From positions 1 through 64,000 of the forward strand of contig NZ_PDCG01000001.1 in NCBI RefSeq assembly GCF_003315635.1: a DNA stretch of 64,000 nucleotides. The letters run 5' to 3'. How positions within the stretch are numbered: the first letter of the stretch is position 1; every line of letters begins with the position of its first letter. This DNA is from Bifidobacterium aemilianum. Lineage in GTDB: Bacteria > Actinomycetota > Actinomycetes > Actinomycetales > Bifidobacteriaceae. Below are positions 51,140-60,655 of this stretch, piece by piece. Under the pieces are notes generated by a model. The model worked only from the letters and a program-made list of their open reading frames with translations. It did no database searches and was not told the origin of the DNA. The translations under genes and the position numbers were made by a program.

Positions 51140-51144
51140 TACAC

Positions 51145-53622
51145 ATGACGAGTCCTGTTATTGGCACACCTTGGAAGAAGCTTGAAGCTCCCGTTTCCGA
51201 GGCAGCGCTTGAAGGCGTCGACAAGTATTGGCGCGCCGCCAACTACCTGTCCATCGGCCAGATTTATCTGCGTAGCAACCCCCTGATGAAGGAACCCTTC
51301 ACCCGTGAGGATGTCAAGCACCGCCTGGTGGGCCACTGGGGCACCACCCCCGGCCTGAACTTCCTGATCGGTCACATCAACCGTCTGATCGCCGACCACC
51401 AGCAGAACACCGTGTTCATCATGGGTCCCGGCCACGGTGGCCCCGCAGGCACCTCCCAGGCCTACCTCGACGGCACCTACACCGAGTACTTCCCCAAGAT
51501 CACCAAGGACGAGCAGGGTCTGCAGAAGTTCTTCCGCCAGTTCTCCTACCCCGGCGGCATTCCCTCCCACTTCGCCCCGGAGACCCCCGGTTCCATCCAC
51601 GAGGGTGGCGAGCTGGGCTACGCCCTCTCCCACGCCTATGGTGCCGTGATGAACAACCCCTCCCTCTTCGTTCCCGCCATCGTGGGTGACGGTGAGGCCG
51701 AGACCGGTGCCCTGGCCACCTCCTGGCAGTCCAACAAGCTGGTCAACCCCCGCACCGACGGCATCGTCCTGCCGATCCTGCACCTGAACGGCTACAAGAT
51801 CGCCAACCCCACCATCCTGTCGCGAATCTCCGATGAGGAGCTCCACGACTTCTTCCGTGGCATGGGCTACGAGCCCTACGAGTTCGTCGCCGGATTCGAC
51901 GATGAGGACCACATGTCCATCCACCGTCGTTTCGCCGAGCTCTTCGAGACTGTCTTCGATGAGATCTGCGACATCAAGGCCAAGGCCCAGACCAACGATG
52001 TGGAACGCCCCTTCTACCCGATGATCATCTTCCGCACGCCCAAGGGCTGGACCTGCCCCAAGTTCATCGACGGCAAGAAGACCGAGGGTTCCTGGCGTTC
52101 CCACCAGGTGCCGCTGGCCTCCGCCCGCGACACCGAGGCCCACTTCGAGGTCCTCAAGAACTGGCTGGAGTCCTACAAGCCCGAGGAGCTCTTCGACGAC
52201 AAGGGTGCCGTGCGCCCCGACGTCACGGCCTTCATGCCCGAGGGTGAGCTGCGCATCGGCCAGAACCCCAACGCCAACGGCGGACGCATCCGCGAGGACC
52301 TGAAGCTGCCCAACCTGGAAGACTACGAGGTCAAGGAAGTCAAGGAATACGGCCACGGCTGGGGACAGCTGGAGACCACTCGCCGCATCGGCTCCTACAC
52401 CCGTGACATCATCAAGATGAACCCGGACAGCTTCCGCATCTTCGGACCTGACGAGACCGCTTCCAACCGTCTCCAGGCCGCCTATGAGGTCACCAACAAG
52501 CAGTGGGACGCCGGCTACCTGTCCTCCCAGGTAGACGAGCACATGGCCGTCACCGGCCAGGTCACCGAGCAGCTCTCCGAGAACCAGATGGAAGGCTTCC
52601 TGGAGGGCTACCTCCTCACCGGTCGCCACGGCATCTGGAGCTCCTATGAGTCCTTCGTGCACGTGATCGACTCCATGCTCAACCAGCACGCCAAGTGGCT
52701 CGAGGCCACGGTTCGTGAGATTCCTTGGCGCAAGCCCATCTCCTCCCTGAACCTCCTGGTCTCCTCCCATGTCTGGCGTCAGGACCACAACGGATTCTCC
52801 CACCAGGATCCGGGTGTCACCTCCCTGCTGCTCAACAAGACCTTCAACAACGACCATGTGGTGAACATCTACTTCCCGGTGGATTCCAACATGCTCCTGG
52901 CGGTCGCCGAGCGCTGCTACAAGTCCACCAACCAGATCAACGCCATCATCGCGGGCAAGCAGCCCTCCGCATCCTGGCTGACCCTGGACGAGGCACGCGC
53001 CGAGCTGGATAAGGGCGCCGCCGAATGGGATTGGGCCTCCAACGTCAAGTCAAACGATGAGGTCCAGGTTGTTCTGGCCGCCGCTGGCGATGTGCCGACC
53101 CAGGAGCTGATGGCCGCCGCTGACAAGCTCAACGGCATGGGCATCAAGTTCAAGGTCGTCAACGTGGTGGATCTGATCAAGCTGCAGTCCGCCAAGGAGA
53201 ACAACGAGGCCCTGTCCGATGAGGAGTTCGCTGAGCTCTTCACCACCGACAAGCCCGTCCTCTTCGCCTACCACTCCTACGCCCATGACGTGCGTGGCCT
53301 GATCTACGACCGCCCCAACCACGACAACTTCAATGTCCACGGTTACAAGGAGCAGGGTTCCACCACCACGCCGTACGACATGGTTCGCGTCAATGACATC
53401 GATCGCTACGAGCTGACCGCTGAGGCCCTGCGCATGATTGATGCCGACAAGTACGCCGCCGACATCGACAAGCTGGAGGCCTTCCGCTCCGAAGCCTTCC
53501 AGTTCGCAGTCGACAAGGGCTACGACCACCCGGATTACACGGATTGGATCTGGCCTGGTGTCAACACCAACAAGGCGGGCGCAGTTACCGCCACGGCTGC
53601 CACCGCTGGCGACAACGAGTAA
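51145..53622 (+). CDS. xfp: Xylulose-5-phosphate/fructose-6-phosphate phosphoketolase
   Basis: 825 residues, the standard bifidobacterial length. Opening [49 protein letters not shown] (TPP site, about 180) and [16 protein letters not shown] (about 545) identify the XFP family. TPP-dependent, cytosolic, splits Xu5P or F6P into acetyl phosphate plus G3P or E4P, the core of the bifid shunt. Codon usage is strongly biased, consistent with very high expression. The frame is open to 51109 but 51145 has the binding sites. Followed by a terminator, then pta and ackA. Confidence 0.98.
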   Translation: MTSPVIGTPWKKLEAPVSEAALEGVDKYWRAANYLSIGQIYLRSNPLMKEPFTREDVKHRLVGHWGTTPGLNFLIGHINRLIADHQQNTVFIMGPGHGGPAGTSQAYLDGTYTEYFPKITKDEQGLQKFFRQFSYPGGIPSHFAPETPGSIHEGGELGYALSHAYGAVMNNPSLFVPAIVGDGEAETGALATSWQSNKLVNPRTDGIVLPILHLNGYKIANPTILSRISDEELHDFFRGMGYEPYEFVAGFDDEDHMSIHRRFAELFETVFDEICDIKAKAQTNDVERPFYPMIIFRTPKGWTCPKFIDGKKTEGSWRSHQVPLASARDTEAHFEVLKNWLESYKPEELFDDKGAVRPDVTAFMPEGELRIGQNPNANGGRIREDLKLPNLEDYEVKEVKEYGHGWGQLETTRRIGSYTRDIIKMNPDSFRIFGPDETASNRLQAAYEVTNKQWDAGYLSSQVDEHMAVTGQVTEQLSENQMEGFLEGYLLTGRHGIWSSYESFVHVIDSMLNQHAKWLEATVREIPWRKPISSLNLLVSSHVWRQDHNGFSHQDPGVTSLLLNKTFNNDHVVNIYFPVDSNMLLAVAERCYKSTNQINAIIAGKQPSASWLTLDEARAELDKGAAEWDWASNVKSNDEVQVVLAAAGDVPTQELMAAADKLNGMGIKFKVVNVVDLIKLQSAKENNEALSDEEFAELFTTDKPVLFAYHSYAHDVRGLIYDRPNHDNFNVHGYKEQGSTTTPYDMVRVNDIDRYELTAEALRMIDADKYAADIDKLEAFRSEAFQFAVDKGYDHPDYTDWIWPGVNTNKAGAVTATAATAGDNE

Positions 53623-53673
53623 CTCCGGCAGCAGGGCTAAGCCATTGATCAGCTGATCAGACTGAAACCCGTC

Positions 53674-53710
53674 AAGGGGCGTCGGAACCACAAGGTCCGA
53701 CGCCCCTTTT
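53674..53710 (+). terminator. Rho-independent terminator of xfp
   Basis: AAGGGGCGTCGGA and TCCGACGCCCCTT form a 13-bp perfect stem, then TT. Confidence 0.93.
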
Positions 53711-53940
53711 CCATGCCTCCAGCCCTTGGCTTCCGGTCCACCAGGGCCTCATCCATACCTGCCTGGCAACCGACCAGATGCATTCCTTTAGCGTGGTACG
53801 CGTGGGAACCGCAAGCGATACAGCCCTGCCACCCAACGTTGACGAGAAGAGGGGTGGCCCACAGGCAGTCTGCAAACTACTACTCACCTGCCGCCGATCC
53901 ATGGCATAGAATGGTCAAGGACTCAGCGAACCGAGCCCTT

Positions 53941-53965
53941 ACGCACAGGTGCGTGAGATACGCAC
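53941..53965 (+). promoter_or_regulatory. Alternating ACGCAC/GTGCGT/ACGCAC leader before the pta binding site
   Basis: ACGCAC at 53941, GTGCGT at 53949 and ACGCAC at 53960. The middle element can pair with the left copy (stem of five, loop CAGG) or the right copy (stem of six, loop GAGAT), which is directly followed by the Shine-Dalgarno GAAGGAG. Possible competing hairpins; unproven. Confidence 0.4.
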
Positions 53966-53978
53966 GAAGGAGTAGACA

Positions 53979-55658
53979 GTGACCAAGACAGTCATCTATA
54001 TTGCAAGTCCCGAAGGCGGCAATGGCCGCAATGTCGTCGCCTATGGAGTGCTCAGGGCCCTGGCCGGAAAGGGCAACACGGGTGTCTTCCGGCCCATAGC
54101 CTGCAAGAGGGAAGACTTCACGTCCATCCTCCTGTCCGCTTCATCAGCCGGGCAGGATCTGTCCGATGTCCGTGGCGTCTGCCCCTGCCACGCCCGTGAG
54201 GACCACGAGGGTTCACGAGGCGACATTGTGGCTGCCTACCATGAGACCCTCGAGGCCAGCCCAGCCGAATCCATGGTCGTCGTCGGCTCCGACGCCTCCC
54301 AGGTCTTCGACCCGGAATCCTTCAGCTTCAACGCCCAGGTCGCCGCAGACCTCCAGGCTCCAGTCCTCCTGGCGGTCTGCACCATGAGGCGCAACGGCAA
54401 GCAGGTCAAGCAGACGGTCGAGGCCTGCACCCGGGATGTGGAGGCTGCCGGATCCAAGGTCCTGGGTGTCTTCGTGACCGGCTGCACCGACGAGAAGGCC
54501 GCCGACGCCAAGCAGGCCCTGGCCGACTCCCCCGTGCCGGTCTGGACCATTCCCGCCGTCGACTTCCCTGCTGAAGATGACCCACAGGCCGCCGACAAGG
54601 CCGACCAGGCCTTCAGCCAGAACGTGCCCAGCGAGGAGCTTCTTGAGGCCCTCCAGGCACCCTTCACCCCCGCCACCACCCCCTACGCCTTCCAGTACAG
54701 CCTCCTGGGCAAGGCCAAGGAAGACAAAAAGACCATCGTTCTGCCCGAGGGCCAGGAGGACCGGATCATCAAGGCGGCCGACTACCTGCTGGAGCGCGAC
54801 ATCGTCAAGCTGATCATCGTCGGCAACAAGGAGTCCATCCTGGCCCGTGGCAAGGAGCTGGGACTCAAGTCCCTGGGCAAGGCCAGCTACCAGGCCATGG
54901 ATGACGAGACAGTCCTGGCCCCCATGGTCGCCAAGCTCTGCGAGCTGAGGGCCAAGAAGTGCATGACCAAGGAACAGGCCCGGCAGCAGCTGACCGACCC
55001 CTCCTACTTCGGCACCATGCTGGTCGTCCTGGGCAAGGCCGATGGCCTGGTCTCCGGATCGGTCAATTCGACGGCCAACACGGTCCGCCCGGCCCTCCAG
55101 GTCATCAAGACCAAGCCGGGTGCCTCGCTGGTCTCCGGTGCCTTCCTCATGTGTTTCAAGGACCATGTGGCCGTCTTCGCCGACTGCGCCATCAACCTCA
55201 ACCCCTCCGCCGAGCAGCTGGCCGACATCGCCATCCAGTCGGCCCAGACCGCCCGTTCCTTCGGTCTGGACCCCAAGGTCGGCATGCTCTCCTACTCAAC
55301 ACTGGGCTCCGGCAAGGGCCCGGACGTGGAACTGGTCGAGGAGGCCACCAAGCTGGTCGGCGATAAGGCCCCAGAACTTCCGGTCGTCGGCTCCATCCAG
55401 TTCGACGCCGCCTGGTCGCCCACCGTGGCCGCCACCAAGGCCAAGGGCAACGATGTCGCCGGACACGTCAACGTCTTCGTTTTCCCCAGCCTTGCCGCCG
55501 GCAACATCGGCTACAAGGCAGTTCAGCGCTCCTCGGGCGCCCTGGCCGTCGGCCCCGTCCTCCAGGGCCTGAACAAGCCGGTCAACGACCTCTCCCGTGG
55601 CGCCCTGGTCCAGGACATCATCAACACGGTGGCCCTGACCGCCATCGAGGCCCAGTAA
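53979..55658 (+). CDS. pta: Phosphate acetyltransferase
   Basis: 559 residues starting with GTG (GAAGGAG upstream). The N-terminal 225 residues are a P-loop-NTPase-like regulatory domain whose loop reads SPEGGNGRN, lacking the usual Lys-Ser. The C-terminal 330 residues are the catalytic PTA domain with KADGLVSGSVNSTANTVRPALQ and SGAFLM. The middle DRTGG domain of the long (about 700-residue) form is absent. It interconverts acetyl phosphate and acetyl-CoA. It lies between xfp and ackA but has its own flanking terminators. Confidence 0.95.
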   Translation: MTKTVIYIASPEGGNGRNVVAYGVLRALAGKGNTGVFRPIACKREDFTSILLSASSAGQDLSDVRGVCPCHAREDHEGSRGDIVAAYHETLEASPAESMVVVGSDASQVFDPESFSFNAQVAADLQAPVLLAVCTMRRNGKQVKQTVEACTRDVEAAGSKVLGVFVTGCTDEKAADAKQALADSPVPVWTIPAVDFPAEDDPQAADKADQAFSQNVPSEELLEALQAPFTPATTPYAFQYSLLGKAKEDKKTIVLPEGQEDRIIKAADYLLERDIVKLIIVGNKESILARGKELGLKSLGKASYQAMDDETVLAPMVAKLCELRAKKCMTKEQARQQLTDPSYFGTMLVVLGKADGLVSGSVNSTANTVRPALQVIKTKPGASLVSGAFLMCFKDHVAVFADCAINLNPSAEQLADIAIQSAQTARSFGLDPKVGMLSYSTLGSGKGPDVELVEEATKLVGDKAPELPVVGSIQFDAAWSPTVAATKAKGNDVAGHVNVFVFPSLAAGNIGYKAVQRSSGALAVGPVLQGLNKPVNDLSRGALVQDIINTVALTAIEAQ

Positions 55659-55704
55659 TCCTGGCCTATTTGGTCGCACACGAAGTGGTGGGTTGAATAT
55701 GGGG

Positions 55705-55746
55705 CAACAGGGCCGAGAGGGGTGACCGCCCCTCTCGGCCCTGTTG
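55705..55746 (+). terminator. 18-bp perfect hairpin between pta and ackA
   Basis: CAACAGGGCCGAGAGGGG (55705-55722) pairs with CCCCTCTCGGCCCTGTTG (55729-55746) around a 6-base loop, followed by CTTTCCC. A very strong stem, 46 bp after pta. Confidence 0.88.
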
Positions 55747-55852
55747 CTTTCCCGAAAGTTCGACCGGTAATTTGTAAGCGCTGGCGAGTATTCTCTATGG
55801 AGGTAGCCGTGTGGAAAGCACGGATCGCACAAGAATCATGGAGGATGCCACA

Positions 55853-57082
55853 ATGGCGAATACCGTCCTTGTCATTAATTCGGGTTCCAGCTCGATCAAG
55901 TATCAGCTGGTCGATCTCGAGACCGGCGAAGGACTGGCCTCGGGTCTGGTCGAGAAGATCGGCGAACCGATTGACGGTCACTACAAGCACGAGTACCAGG
56001 GTCGCAAGCATGAGCTCGAGGAGCCCATCCACGACCATGAGCAGGGTCTCAAGCGTGTGCTGGAGCTTTTCAAGGAGTATGGCCCCGACCTGAACGAGTC
56101 CAACATCGTGGCTGTTGGCCACCGGGTGGTCCAGGGTGGGTCCATCTTCCCCAATCCGGCCCTGGTCAACGACAAGACCATCGGCAAGGTCAAGGACCTG
56201 GCTGTCCTGGCGCCCCTGCACAACGGCCCCGAGGCCACTGGCGCCGAGGTCATGCGCCACCTTCTGCCGGATGTTCCCCAGGTCTTCGTCTTCGACTCCT
56301 CCTTCTTCTTCCAGCTGCCCAAGGCCGCCTCCACCTACGCCCTGAACAAGGAGATCGCGGACCAGTACCAGATTCGCCGCTACGGCGCCCACGGCACATC
56401 CCACGAGTATGTCGGCTCCGTGGTTCCCGACTTCATCGGCAAGCCCGCTGTGGGCCTCAAGCAAATCGTCCTGCACATCGGTAATGGCGCCTCCGCCTCG
56501 GCCCAGGTCTCCGGCAAGCCCGTGGAGACCTCCATGGGTCTGACTCCTCTGGAGGGCCTGATGATGGGCAGCCGTACCGGGGACATCGACCCGGCGGTGG
56601 TCTTCCACCTCATGCGTAACGCCCACATGTCCGTGGACGAACTGGACAACCTCTTCAACAAGCGCTCCGGCATGATGGGTATGACCGGCTTCGGCGACAT
56701 GCGGGAGATTCACCGGCTGATTGCCGAGGGGAATGAGGACGCCAAGCTGGCCCTGGATGTCTACATCCACCGGATCGTCGGCTACATCGGCAACTACACC
56801 GCCCAGATGGGCGGGGTGGATGTCATCACCTTCACCGCCGGTGTGGGCGAGAACGACGAGATCGTCCGTCGTCGCGTCTGCGAGGCCTTGGCACCCTTCG
56901 GCGTCAAGATCGACATGGAGAAGAACGACACCCGCTCCAAAGAGCCCCGGATCATCTCCACGCCCGACAGCTCAATCATCATCGCCATCGTTCCCACCAA
57001 CGAGGAACTGGCCATCGCCCGCAAGTCTGCGGCCATCGCCAAGGAAGGCAAGGACTCCTACGGCAACGAGTTCAAGCACTGA
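55853..57082 (+). CDS. ackA: Acetate kinase
   Basis: 409 residues. Motifs: LVINSGSSSIKYQL at the start, GTSHEYVGSV, LHIGNGASASAQ, SRTGDIDPAVVF, and FTAGVGENDEIVR near the C-terminus, all of the acetokinase/ASKHA fold. It makes ATP from acetyl phosphate and ADP, the main energy-yielding step of the bifid shunt. The ATG at 55853 has GGAGG upstream; the open frame to 55811 is leader. The strong hairpin before it suggests its own promoter or differential expression from pta. Confidence 0.97.
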   Translation: MANTVLVINSGSSSIKYQLVDLETGEGLASGLVEKIGEPIDGHYKHEYQGRKHELEEPIHDHEQGLKRVLELFKEYGPDLNESNIVAVGHRVVQGGSIFPNPALVNDKTIGKVKDLAVLAPLHNGPEATGAEVMRHLLPDVPQVFVFDSSFFFQLPKAASTYALNKEIADQYQIRRYGAHGTSHEYVGSVVPDFIGKPAVGLKQIVLHIGNGASASAQVSGKPVETSMGLTPLEGLMMGSRTGDIDPAVVFHLMRNAHMSVDELDNLFNKRSGMMGMTGFGDMREIHRLIAEGNEDAKLALDVYIHRIVGYIGNYTAQMGGVDVITFTAGVGENDEIVRRRVCEALAPFGVKIDMEKNDTRSKEPRIISTPDSSIIIAIVPTNEELAIARKSAAIAKEGKDSYGNEFKH

Positions 57083-57138
57083 GGATCTTTCAGCCTGATT
57101 CACCCTGAGGGGTGAAACGGTAGCCAGAGTCCTGCCAA

Positions 57139-57168
57139 GGGGAGGAAGTGCACAAGCGCTTCCTCCCC
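57139..57168. terminator. Terminator downstream of ackA, possibly shared with aroA
   Basis: GGGGAGGAAG pairs with CTTCCTCCCC and the stem extends by G-T, GC and CG pairs to a loop of ACAA. It lies between the convergent ackA and aroA genes, so it may act both ways. Confidence 0.75.
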
Positions 57169-57211
57169 TCCTCTATAGGTGCAGGTCCATGGAACAGAGT
57201 TCAGACCAAGG

Positions 57212-58591
57212 CTAATGGCCCAGCATGGCGGTCCACATGCCGGTGAAATCAGGAATGGTCTTTCGGGTGGTGCCGACGTTGCTGATGCGGATGCCGGGTA
57301 TGGCCAGGCCCAGCATGGCCGCGAAGGTGGCCATGCGATGGTCTGCATAAGTCTCCATCAGGTCCCCATGCAGGGCAGCCCGGTCTACCGGCACAATATC
57401 CAGACCATCATCAAGCTCCTTGGCCTGGCCGCCGATACGGGTGATCTCGGTCTCCAAGGCGGCCAGCCGATTGGTCTCATGGCCCCTGAGATGACCAATG
57501 CCCACAAGTCTGCTGGGGCCCTCAGCCAGGACAGCCAGGGCCGCGATGCTGGGTGCTATCTCCCCAGCTGCTGATAGGTCGAAGGTCCCCAAGCCCTGAA
57601 TCTGGCCCTCGGCGGTCACGGTCAGGTCGCCGGTATCGGACCGTGAAATTCGGGCACCCATCGCTTGAAGAATGCCGGGCAGCAAGCCGCCTGGCTGGGT
57701 GGTCCGCTGGGGCCAGCGTGGCACCGAGACCGATCCCCCGGCGATCAGGGCCGCACCTAGGAAGGGCGCGGCATTCGACAAGTCGGGCTCCACCAGCACC
57801 CGGTCAGGCAGGTTGAGGGCGCTTGGTCGAACATCCCAGGAACCATGTTCACCCATGGTCACTAACCCTCCGGCAGCTTTGATGTCGGCCATGGTCATGC
57901 GGATGTGGGGCAGGGATGGCAGCCTGTCACCGCTATGGACCAGGTGAAGCCCACCGGGCAGACGGGACCCGATAAGGAGCAGGCCCGAGATGAACTGGGA
58001 GGAGCTTGAGGAGTCAATGCTGACCGATGCCGGCCCATCAGTCAGCCATGACCTGTCGTCTGGAGCCTCCAGGCGGAAGGGCAGGTGGCCTTCCCTCCCC
58101 TGGTAATCCACCCGAACCCCCAACTGGTCCAGCCCATCCAGCAGTGGCCGCATGGGGCGTTCATAGGCCTGGCGGTCACCGTCGAAGCTAACAGGCCCAT
58201 CAGCGAACATGGCCAGACCTGGCAGGAAGCGCATGACCGTGCCGGCCAGCCCGCAGTCAATCGTGACCCCGCCAGTGAAGCGTCCACTCTTGGGCGGAAG
58301 GACCGTGACCAGGGTTGGGTCCTGCGGGTCCTCCTGAAATACCACACCCATGGTGCCCAGTGCGGCCATCATCAGCTCGGTATCCCTGGAGCGTAGGAGC
58401 CCCTCGAGCTGTACTGGCCTGGAACCCAGGGCGGCCAGCACCAGGTATCGGTTGGATAAGGACTTGCTCCCCGGTATCGCCACCCTGGCCTGAAGCGGCC
58501 CTGAGGCCAGAGGTGCAGGCCAGGGGTCACCCGTGGGGCTGGTGGCTTTCGGGGAAGATTGGGGGCAATCAGCAGGGCTTGTCTTGGTCAT
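57212..58591 (-). CDS. aroA: 3-phosphoshikimate 1-carboxyvinyltransferase (EPSP synthase)
   Basis: 459 residues. The start of the first domain contains AIPGSKSLSNRYLVLAALG. GLAGTVMRFLPGLAMFADGPVSFDGD is the N-terminal motif that holds the glyphosate-sensitive site, and later ADHRMATFAAMLGL is the last motif. It links PEP to shikimate-3-phosphate, the step before AroC (33 kb away). It is a single gene. Confidence 0.95.
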   Translation of the reverse strand: MTKTSPADCPQSSPKATSPTGDPWPAPLASGPLQARVAIPGSKSLSNRYLVLAALGSRPVQLEGLLRSRDTELMMAALGTMGVVFQEDPQDPTLVTVLPPKSGRFTGGVTIDCGLAGTVMRFLPGLAMFADGPVSFDGDRQAYERPMRPLLDGLDQLGVRVDYQGREGHLPFRLEAPDDRSWLTDGPASVSIDSSSSSQFISGLLLIGSRLPGGLHLVHSGDRLPSLPHIRMTMADIKAAGGLVTMGEHGSWDVRPSALNLPDRVLVEPDLSNAAPFLGAALIAGGSVSVPRWPQRTTQPGGLLPGILQAMGARISRSDTGDLTVTAEGQIQGLGTFDLSAAGEIAPSIAALAVLAEGPSRLVGIGHLRGHETNRLAALETEITRIGGQAKELDDGLDIVPVDRAALHGDLMETYADHRMATFAAMLGLAIPGIRISNVGTTRKTIPDFTGMWTAMLGH

Positions 58592-58714
58592 ACCTGGTAT
58601 GGTATCCGAAGATTCCTACATGAGTTGCCGGTCATCTGCTTCGCACCCTCCTCCCTGGGAGGGCAGGCTCACAGCCCAGGACTTACCACTCCAAGGATAT
58701 GATGGGGCACATGC

Positions 58715-60196
58715 TCAATCCTGCAAGGACAGGTCGAGCAGATGATCGGAGAAGTCACTCAGCGACTTATAGGGATCAAGCTCGAATTGCCGGTCATCCA
58801 ATGCGTTGAGAGGACTCGTGCTGACATCGAAGGGGCTGACCTTCGCCAGCTTGCTGGAGAGATCGCGCAGCTTGGTATAGGCCTCGCTCCCATAGCTGGT
58901 TGACTTAAAGGTCCCCAGGGCTTTCATCTGGTCGATCAAGCCATTCATCTTAGCGGTCACTTTACCCTGGTCCCTCACATATGCCTTGATTTCGGGAAGT
59001 TCAGAAGTTGACAGGGAATCAAGACCGGCCTGACAGGAGGACAGGTAGCTGTGGTAGTGGTCATAGTCCGAGGTCTCCTCAAAACTGGCCATCGGAGAGT
59101 CCAGACAGTTTCGCCTGATCTGGCCCAGGTTCAGTGGAATGTCAGCATATTGATCCATGAAGGTCATGTAGGCGTCCAGCTTGGACTCGACTGGTGCGAA
59201 GGCCTCGCTGATCATCTTGTTCCCATAGGCCTTCAGACCCTTGAAGGTCTGCACGGACTGACGGAGCTTGGCTACCGCGTCCTTGAGGTCGGCGGGGGTG
59301 GCCCTCTTGCCCTTCTTGGTGGTCTTGTTGCCGTATTGGATCTCCTGGAGGTCAGAGAAGGTGTTGCTGACATTGAATGACAGGTCAATCATATGGTTGA
59401 CCTCCTTGTAGGCCTTGTTAACCTCGGGGATCCGCGATGGCTGCGAGCCGGTATGGGACTTGGCCGCCGACCGGCTGCTGGTCCCGAAAGGATGCCTGGC
59501 AGCGTCCTGAAAACTATCGTATAAGGGCATGACCACGGCAAGGACGAAGACCAGCACGGCAATCAGGAAGCCCCAGAGTAGACCCCTGCGATGCCCTGCG
59601 ATGCCCCCTTGACCGGAGCTGGCGGCACCCTGCCTCGACCCTGGCGAATCCAAACTGCTTGAAACAGTGGTCTGACCTGCCACGTCGGCGGCATAAGCCC
59701 CCTGAGACCGCTCGATGTGGGCAGCCTTATCGTGCCATGGGTCGGGCTTTTGTTGAAGCTGCCCCGACTGCTGATTCCGGCTACCAAAGATGAGGTTCTC
59801 CTCCCCTGCCGCTGGATTGGCTCCAGCACACTGGGTTACCGAGGCTCCTTCATCATCAAAGTCGTCTTCGTCGTCGTCGAACTCATTGTCGCTGTCATAA
59901 TCGCTGTTGTAGTCTCTGTCAGCAAACGCATCCGGGGTCTGCGCATGGACTGCATCATCATTATCCTTGTCGAAGCCACCCTGGGCGTCATTGCCATAGC
60001 CGAACCCATTGCTGGCATCATTGCCCATACCAAAGCCACCGATGCCACTATGGTCATCGTCTGACGGCCCATCCTGCGCACCAAGCTGGTCAGAGGATTC
60101 TACATCAAAGGGGACCTGCACCGGCCCTCCATTGAACCCATCTAGCTCTCCCCTACGCCGGAACAAACCCAATGTCCTACCCTCTCTTAGTGACAC
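58715..60196 (-). CDS. Acidic single-pass membrane protein of unknown function
   Basis: 493 residues, not recognised. Residues 1-200 are polar and disordered in look, with Gly/Asn/Asp motifs (GFGMGNDASNGFGYGNDAQGGF, about 54-75) and a block of nearly all Asp/Glu/Asn at 95-117. One transmembrane helix is at about 205-224. The remaining 270 residues are helical, with no obvious motif and three cysteines. Topology is probably cytosolic N-terminus, extracellular C-terminus. The start is GTG with a poor binding site, so the N-terminus is uncertain. It follows aroA in the opposite order and has no operon partners. Confidence 0.7.
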   Translation of the reverse strand: MSLREGRTLGLFRRRGELDGFNGGPVQVPFDVESSDQLGAQDGPSDDDHSGIGGFGMGNDASNGFGYGNDAQGGFDKDNDDAVHAQTPDAFADRDYNSDYDSDNEFDDDEDDFDDEGASVTQCAGANPAAGEENLIFGSRNQQSGQLQQKPDPWHDKAAHIERSQGAYAADVAGQTTVSSSLDSPGSRQGAASSGQGGIAGHRRGLLWGFLIAVLVFVLAVVMPLYDSFQDAARHPFGTSSRSAAKSHTGSQPSRIPEVNKAYKEVNHMIDLSFNVSNTFSDLQEIQYGNKTTKKGKRATPADLKDAVAKLRQSVQTFKGLKAYGNKMISEAFAPVESKLDAYMTFMDQYADIPLNLGQIRRNCLDSPMASFEETSDYDHYHSYLSSCQAGLDSLSTSELPEIKAYVRDQGKVTAKMNGLIDQMKALGTFKSTSYGSEAYTKLRDLSSKLAKVSPFDVSTSPLNALDDRQFELDPYKSLSDFSDHLLDLSLQD

Positions 60197-60432
60197 TGCC
60201 CACGAAATCCCAAGCCCTCACAGCACTGCTGGTCTCGGTTGCCTATTCCAAGCCCCCACCGCCAGGAACAAATGCCAGTCTACACTAGCCGCCACCCATG
60301 GCCGGAGCGTTTGGAAATGATCAAGGCCCTGAGTGTGCCAGAAGGTCTGCGGTAATCGTGTCCCTGGAGAGCACTCGTAGACCGACGCTGATTGATAACC
60401 GGCTAGAAATGGCTCGTTTCCTGAGCTTCTGG

Positions 60433-60506
60433 TCGGGATGACAGGATTTGAACCTGCGACATCCTGCTCCCAAAGCAGGCGCGCTACCAAGCTGCGCTAC
60501 ATCCCG
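60433..60506 (-). tRNA. tRNA-Pro(TGG)
   Basis: 74 nt. Acceptor CGGGATG pairs with CATCCCG, discriminator A. The anticodon stem CCTGC/GCAGG encloses TTTGGGA, giving anticodon TGG. The T loop is GTTCAAA. CCA is not encoded. The 3' end is intact and I saw no duplicate of it in the window. Confidence 0.97.
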
Positions 60507-60655
60507 AATGCCCTCGTCGTCTCTTCAAAGGCAGACCAGGCACAATATGTCATTATAACCTACGTATGGACTCAACCGACCCGATGCCACCTACCCCAAC
60601 ACCCAAACACCATCTGTTAAGAGAGCTGGCACGGCTAGAATACCAATCTATCGTC

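Larger units (their letters stand above)
50617..51144. other. Divergent region between guaA and xfp
   Basis: 528 bp without a convincing gene. A long open frame on the minus strand crosses it but has no family resemblance and is mirrored by the codon bias of xfp. Upstream of xfp lies a promoter (51075-51103) and an AT-rich leader of about 40 bp. Confidence 0.6.
53623..53978. other. Intergenic region between xfp and pta
   Basis: 356 bp. It contains the xfp terminator and then about 270 bp with no gene. A TAGAAT box near 53906 is a possible -10 element for pta. Near its end lies a set of short complementary repeats described separately. Confidence 0.5.

Noticed and set aside
50905-52857. A 650-codon open frame antisense to xfp
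   Set aside because: It is Gly/Val/Leu/Asp-rich without any family motif, and arises from the extreme codon bias of xfp on the other strand. xfp itself is certain.
60433-60506. Attachment site of an integrated element at tRNA-Pro
   Set aside because: No repeat of the tRNA 3' end and no integrase within the window.
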